Source: Bacteroidales bacterium (GTDB lineage Bacteria > Bacteroidota > Bacteroidia > Bacteroidales > F082). From it: 64,000 bases of DNA. The position numbers and the translations under genes were made by a program. Positions 60,464-64,000 of this stretch are shown here, in pieces. The notes beneath the pieces are model-generated. The model did no database searches. It was not told where the DNA came from and was given only the letters and a program-made list of their open reading frames with translations. How positions within the stretch are numbered: the stretch's first letter is position 1; every line of letters begins with the position of its first letter. The stretch spans positions 1 through 64,000 of the forward strand of contig JAKSNC010000006.1 of the NCBI GenBank assembly GCA_024400195.1, read 5' to 3'.

Positions 60464-61168
60464 TTATTTGCTGACGATAGTCCCAATGGGTTCTCCGTTG
60501 AGGACTCTGAGCAGGTTGCCCTTCTTGTTCATGTCGAAGACCATCATCATCATGTCGTTTTCTTTGCAGAGTGTGAATGATGTGAGATCCATGACTTTGA
60601 GGTTTTGGCGGTAGGCTTCGTCGTATGTGATCTCGTCGTATCTTCTTGCCGTCGGGTCTTTTTCGGGGTCGGCGGTGTAGATGCCGTCAACTCTGGTGCC
60701 TTTGAGTATGATGTCGGCGTGAATCTCGATGGCTCTCAGTGCCGATGCCGTATCTGTTGTGAAGAACGGGTTGCCCGTGCCTCCGCCTATAATCACGACG
60801 TTGCCTGCTTCTAAGAGGCTTATTGCCTTCGCGCTGCTCATCGAATCGGCTATCCTGTCGATGAAGACGCCAGAGAGAAGTTCGCATTTCACGCCTTTGG
60901 AGCGCAGTGCCGACTGTAACGCCATGCTGTTGATGACGGTGGCGAGCATTCCCATGTAGTCGCCCTGAATCCTGTCCATTCCCTTACTCGCGCCCTGCAG
61001 TCCTCTGAAGATGTTGCCGCCTCCGATGACGATGGCAATCTGTGCCAACTTCGATGCTTCGGCTATCTCTTCCGCGTAATTGTTAAGGCGAGTCGGGTCA
61101 ATACCGTACTGCTGTTCGCCCATCAGGGCCTCGCCGCTAAGCTTTAAAAGTACTCTTCTGTATTTCAT
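60464..61168 (-). CDS. pyrH: Uridylate kinase
   Basis: 234 residues of the amino-acid-kinase fold: RVLLKLSGEALMGEQQYGID near 5-24, AIVIGGGNIFRGLQGASKGM near 45, DYMGMLATVINSMALQ near 70, VVIIGGGTGNPFFTTDTASA near 128, and GTRVDGIYTADPEKDPTA near 158. Phosphorylates UMP to UDP; hexameric and usually GTP-activated, UTP-inhibited. Upstream is a 110-base low-complexity repeat tract without a clear promoter box. Confidence 0.96.
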   Translation of the reverse strand: MKYRRVLLKLSGEALMGEQQYGIDPTRLNNYAEEIAEASKLAQIAIVIGGGNIFRGLQGASKGMDRIQGDYMGMLATVINSMALQSALRSKGVKCELLSGVFIDRIADSMSSAKAISLLEAGNVVIIGGGTGNPFFTTDTASALRAIEIHADIILKGTRVDGIYTADPEKDPTARRYDEITYDEAYRQNLKVMDLTSFTLCKENDMMMMVFDMNKKGNLLRVLNGEPIGTIVSK

Positions 61169-61179
61169 AATGTCTGAAT

Positions 61180-61290
61180 TTGATTTCTAAAGGTCTAAAG
61201 TCTAAGGTCTAAAGTCTAAGGTCTAAAGTCTAAGGTCAAAAGTCAAAAGTCAAAAAGTCAAAATTTCAAATTGTCAAATTGTCAAATCGT
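61180..61290. repeat. Low-complexity tract upstream of pyrH
   Basis: Degenerate repeats of GGTCTAAAGTCTAA (about 14 bases, three to four copies) grading into GTCAAAA and TTGTCAAA runs. Same style as 1764-1918. Lies between the patatin stop and pyrH. Confidence 0.7.
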
Positions 61291-63522
61291 CTAAAAGCAG
61301 TGTCCTACTGTGAAGAATCCGAAGACTCCCGAGTCGGCGTTGGAGTTCATGATACTCACTTCGATGGGGCCGGCGAAGGTCTTCATTCCGAGGCTCAGAC
61401 CGTATCCGATCTTGAAGTTTTCACCGTAGAACCATTTATCGTAGTCGCTGCTCAGATAGCCGGCGTTGCATCTCCCGACGAGGTAGAGTTTCTTGAAGAA
61501 GAAGTATTTCCATTCGGCTTTGGCGCAGGCGAGTCTGTCAACGGTCATCTGCGTGAAGCGGAATCCCGTGAACGATATTATATTATCAGAATAGAACATA
61601 TCCGACTGTCCGCCGACGAAGAAGTTATAGTGTGTCGGGAGGTCGTTGTCGCCTATTTTGGCTCCGCCGAAGACTCCGAAGGTAAACGTGTGCTTTCTTG
61701 CAATAGGAATGTTCATATCGAAGTCGCCCTGAACAAGGATCGAATGGTCGAGATGAGAACCGTCGGTTTTCTTCACGTTGGGAATGATATATCTTCCTTT
61801 CACGTTCAGACGTATGCCCTTGCTTGTAAATTCGGTCTGGTCGTTGTTATCGAAGAGGTATCCTAAGGAGAAGACGGTGAAGAAGTTGTATTCGTCAACA
61901 TTCTCGTTCATCTGTTTGTCGCGGAAACGCGTATATTGTTCTTTCACCTCCAACTTTATCTGATGGAAGTATGATGGATAAAACTTCGTGTAAAATGTGG
62001 CGAAGTTATCCTGAAGACTATAGTTGTAGTCGATTTTGTCTCCGTCGTATTTGTCGAATGCGACGTAGAGAGCCTTGACGTCTAAGCCGAACCTCATTTT
62101 GTGAGTCTGTGCAAACTGGAAATCCACATCGACAAACGGACTCTCGGCCACGTATGCGTTAAGTTTCAGCGTGTGGTTGAACGACTTAAGGAAGAGGTTG
62201 TTGAGTTTTGCGCTTGCAAGGAATCCGATGCCGTAGTCGGTGTCGTAATGCAATCCAAAGGAGATGGAGCTGTCGGTGATACGTTTGCAGTGAATGTTGA
62301 GTTGTTTTCCTTCGCCGTCGGGAGTCCAGTCGTACCATATATCGGTGTAGAATCCCGTGGCGTAGATTTTCATGACGGCGTCTTCGATTTGGCTTATTTT
62401 CAGGAACATCGGGAGGTTGTCATCAAAGTCGCATTTCGGTTTCTTCGAGTTGTCTTTTTCGAAGCCGGGGTAGTTTATCTTAGTCACGAAAACCGAATCC
62501 ACGAGTTCTATCCTGTCGTGTTTTGTCGGCACAAAGTCTTCGATGCTTCTGATTGAATCGGCCAAATGCCGTAGTTGGGGAAGATATTCCCTCGCTTTTT
62601 CTTCTCCGTAGTCTATAATCTCCTTGTTACGGTCGAAACTCATTGCGCCGGCTCCGTGCAGGTCGGGATGGATGTATATGTCAACGAGTTTCTTGGCCCT
62701 GTCGTTTTCCTCCATTCCCATCAGGAAGGTGATTTGGTTGGCTATGTCGATGGAGCTGTTAAGATGTTTTTTATCGAGGAAGGCTTCTTGTACGTCTATG
62801 CCTATGATGATGTCGGCTCCCATTTCGAGTGCCGCCCTGACGGGGAAGTTCTCCACAAGGCCGCCGTCAACGAGTATCTTGTTGTCAACTTCGGCGGGCG
62901 TGAAGAAGAGCGGTATCGACATTGATGCACGCACCGAGCGGTCGAGGTTACCGTGTCTCATCCTATAGGCTAATCCAGTCTCAAGGTCTGTCGCCACACA
63001 CAGGAACGGTATGCACAAGCTGTCGTAGTCTTTGATGTCGGAGACGTGGTTCATGGTTCTTTTCAGGAGAAGTCCGACGAGTTGTCCTTCCCTAAGTCCG
63101 GTCTTGACCTGTAATCCGTCGGAGAAGAGCGGGAAGGTGGCGATATACGGCTGTTTGTCGAGTTTCTCCTCAATATGGATGTATTCTCTCGGAATCTCGT
63201 CCTTCATCACGCGGTTCCAGTCTTGTTGAAGGATTATCTCCTCCATTTGTTCGGGCGTGTAGCCGATGGCGTAGAGTGCGCCGACGATGCTGCCCATGCT
63301 TGTTCCGGTGATGTAGTCGATGGGAAGGCCGGCTTCTTCGATGACCTTTATCGCCCCGATATGGGCGAATCCTTTGGCACCGCCGCCGCTCAACACGAGA
63401 CCAATTTTGGGCCTGCGTGACGTGTTTTCCTCCTTCTTATTGTTTTCCTGGCATTGCGCGACGGCAGTAGTTAAAATCAATAAAGCCGTCAAAACAAACG
63501 TAACAAATTTTTTAGTTCTCAT
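61291..63522 (-). CDS. Patatin-like phospholipase fused to an outer-membrane beta-barrel
   Basis: 743 residues with signal peptide (MRTKKFVTFVLTALLILTTA). Patatin domain: oxyanion loop SGGGAKGFAHIGA at 45-57, nucleophile GTSMG with Ser75, and catalytic Asp in DGGLVENFPV near 213. A POTRA-like region (about 345-430) and a C-terminal 16-strand-type barrel (about 430-743) ending in FFTVGHCF, with terminal Phe, follow. This is the PlpD-like type V secretion layout, in which the lipase is presented outside or kept periplasmic. A tandem paralogue begins upstream at the window edge. Confidence 0.9.
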   Translation of the reverse strand: MRTKKFVTFVLTALLILTTAVAQCQENNKKEENTSRRPKIGLVLSGGGAKGFAHIGAIKVIEEAGLPIDYITGTSMGSIVGALYAIGYTPEQMEEIILQQDWNRVMKDEIPREYIHIEEKLDKQPYIATFPLFSDGLQVKTGLREGQLVGLLLKRTMNHVSDIKDYDSLCIPFLCVATDLETGLAYRMRHGNLDRSVRASMSIPLFFTPAEVDNKILVDGGLVENFPVRAALEMGADIIIGIDVQEAFLDKKHLNSSIDIANQITFLMGMEENDRAKKLVDIYIHPDLHGAGAMSFDRNKEIIDYGEEKAREYLPQLRHLADSIRSIEDFVPTKHDRIELVDSVFVTKINYPGFEKDNSKKPKCDFDDNLPMFLKISQIEDAVMKIYATGFYTDIWYDWTPDGEGKQLNIHCKRITDSSISFGLHYDTDYGIGFLASAKLNNLFLKSFNHTLKLNAYVAESPFVDVDFQFAQTHKMRFGLDVKALYVAFDKYDGDKIDYNYSLQDNFATFYTKFYPSYFHQIKLEVKEQYTRFRDKQMNENVDEYNFFTVFSLGYLFDNNDQTEFTSKGIRLNVKGRYIIPNVKKTDGSHLDHSILVQGDFDMNIPIARKHTFTFGVFGGAKIGDNDLPTHYNFFVGGQSDMFYSDNIISFTGFRFTQMTVDRLACAKAEWKYFFFKKLYLVGRCNAGYLSSDYDKWFYGENFKIGYGLSLGMKTFAGPIEVSIMNSNADSGVFGFFTVGHCF

Positions 63523-63591
63523 ATTAGTTTAAATTATAATTTTTAACATTCAATATTCAACATTCCACAAAATCTACGAATCGTTTTATCA

Positions 63592-63668
63592 AAGTCGCGA
63601 TGAATCGCGCCTCATTTCTTTTCACAAAATCTGTGAATGTTTTATCAAAGTCGCGATGAATCGCGCCT
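63592..63668. repeat. Dispersed palindromic element, two tandem copies
   Basis: AAGTCGCGATGAATCGCGCC(T) at 63592-63612 and 63648-63668, each inside a 56-base imperfect repeat (CACAAAATCTRYGAAT then TTTTATCAAAG). Lies between two patatin genes, downstream of the second one. A third copy of the core is at 36615. Confidence 0.85.
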
Positions 63669-63734
63669 CTACCAGTTTTCGTTAATATCGTAAGCCATTC
63701 TATATTCTATATTCTATATTCTAACTTCTAACTT

Positions 63735-64000
63735 CTAAAAGGTATATCCCACTGTCACGAAACCGAAGACGCTGTCGCTGTCCGTCGAATGCATGACGCT
63801 CACCTCAATCGGTCCGAGGAATGACGTCATTCCAAGTGTAAGGCCGTAGCCTATCGTGAATTGGTCGCGGTGAAACCACGTCTCGTCGCTGCTTGCCATG
63901 AATCCGCCGTCGCATTTGCCAATGGCGTAGAAATTCTTGTAGAAATTGCACTGCCATGCTATCTTTCCGAAGAGCACGTGGTCAACGTCTTCCTGCACAA
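63735..64000 (-). CDS. C-terminal end of a second patatin/beta-barrel protein (5' beyond window)
   Basis: The frame is open to the window edge, so only the last 88 codons are present. The sequence (CNFYKNFYAIGKCDGGFMAS, FTIGYGLTLGMTSFLGPIEV, SDSVFGFVTVGYTF) aligns along its whole length with the end of the neighbouring patatin-barrel protein, including the terminal Phe of an outer-membrane barrel. A tandem paralogue; the catalytic part cannot be seen. Short repeats (TTCTATA, TAACTTC) follow the stop. Confidence 0.85.
   Translation of the reverse strand, partial: VQEDVDHVLFGKIAWQCNFYKNFYAIGKCDGGFMASSDETWFHRDQFTIGYGLTLGMTSFLGPIEVSVMHSTDSDSVFGFVTVGYTF

Overview
The window comes from a member of the Bacteroidota, most likely an uncultured Bacteroidales. 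The main evidence is the repeated phylum-type promoter element TAnnTTTGC (for example TATCTTTGC, TATTTTTGC) a short distance upstream of many genes. Supporting evidence is the general lack of Shine-Dalgarno sequences, and the families present: DUF4296 lipoprotein, SUMF1-like lipoproteins, AAA/PD-(D/E)XK ATPases, DUF4143 ATPases, a CXXX-repeat peptide system and an IS4/DUF4372 remnant. It is chromosomal, with a core housekeeping backbone interrupted by accessory islands.

Layout. 1-1950: 3' part of an SPFH-domain gene, a wrecked FISUMP lipoprotein and low-complexity DNA. 2000-8758: mutS, an IMPACT-family gene, dnaA, a tetrapyrrole-methylase-type methyltransferase and a dicarboxylate/amino-acid symporter. 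8859-8933: tRNA-Asp with promoter and terminator. 9012-14787 (minus): mutS2 preceded by a 68-residue protein whose tail copies that of LepA, an acyltransferase, and lepA. 14845-17697: a secreted protein, a NUDIX hydrolase, pyrE, an SRPBCC protein and a HAD hydrolase. 17798-22433 (minus): an operon recQ, DUF4296 lipoprotein, hpt, adk, SUMF1 lipoprotein. 22555-24276: kdsD-lptB (LPS). 24465-30415: accessory block with a Fic gene behind 11-bp iterons, a structured RNA, an HTH regulator, and a CXXX-repeat RiPP operon whose precursor carries a twin-arginine signal and which is directly followed by tatA-tatC. 30493-36225: AAA/nuclease ATPase, nnr, DUF4143 ATPase and SUMF1 lipoprotein. 36264-36545: IS4 remnant. 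36636-42583 (minus): EF-hand-like membrane protein, nonsense-mutated SUMF1 gene, S41 protease, YrdC/Sua5 protein and GT9 glycosyltransferase. 42650-45954: fabG, vWA-like membrane protein and SlyD-type isomerase. 46073-59806: a large type I restriction-modification island. 59818-64000 (minus): frr, pyrH, and two tandem patatin/outer-membrane barrel proteins.

Two systems stand out. (1) The CXXX-repeat peptide operon (26399-30393): Tat-type lipoprotein precursor with nine cysteines, radical SAM maturase, second maturase, small accessory protein, and its own TatA and TatC. The arrangement suggests a modified cysteine-rich peptide folded and modified in the cytoplasm and exported folded through Tat. 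(2) The type I R-M island. Between hsdM and hsdS lie Fic, DUF1016, BRO-N/Fic, DUF1016 and DinD-like genes, assembled around a repeated start-codon seam (GGAGGACTAA..ATGAGCAAGAT) with a 900-bp exact duplication. The specificity subunit has three target-recognition domains; a C9 tract separates the second from the third such that C8 or C10 yields an ordinary two-domain HsdS. One Fic gene carries an 11-bp tandem repeat able to switch its C-terminal domain off. Together these look like a phase-variable, recombining defence locus.

All family assignments were made by reading the translated sequence; no database search was run.
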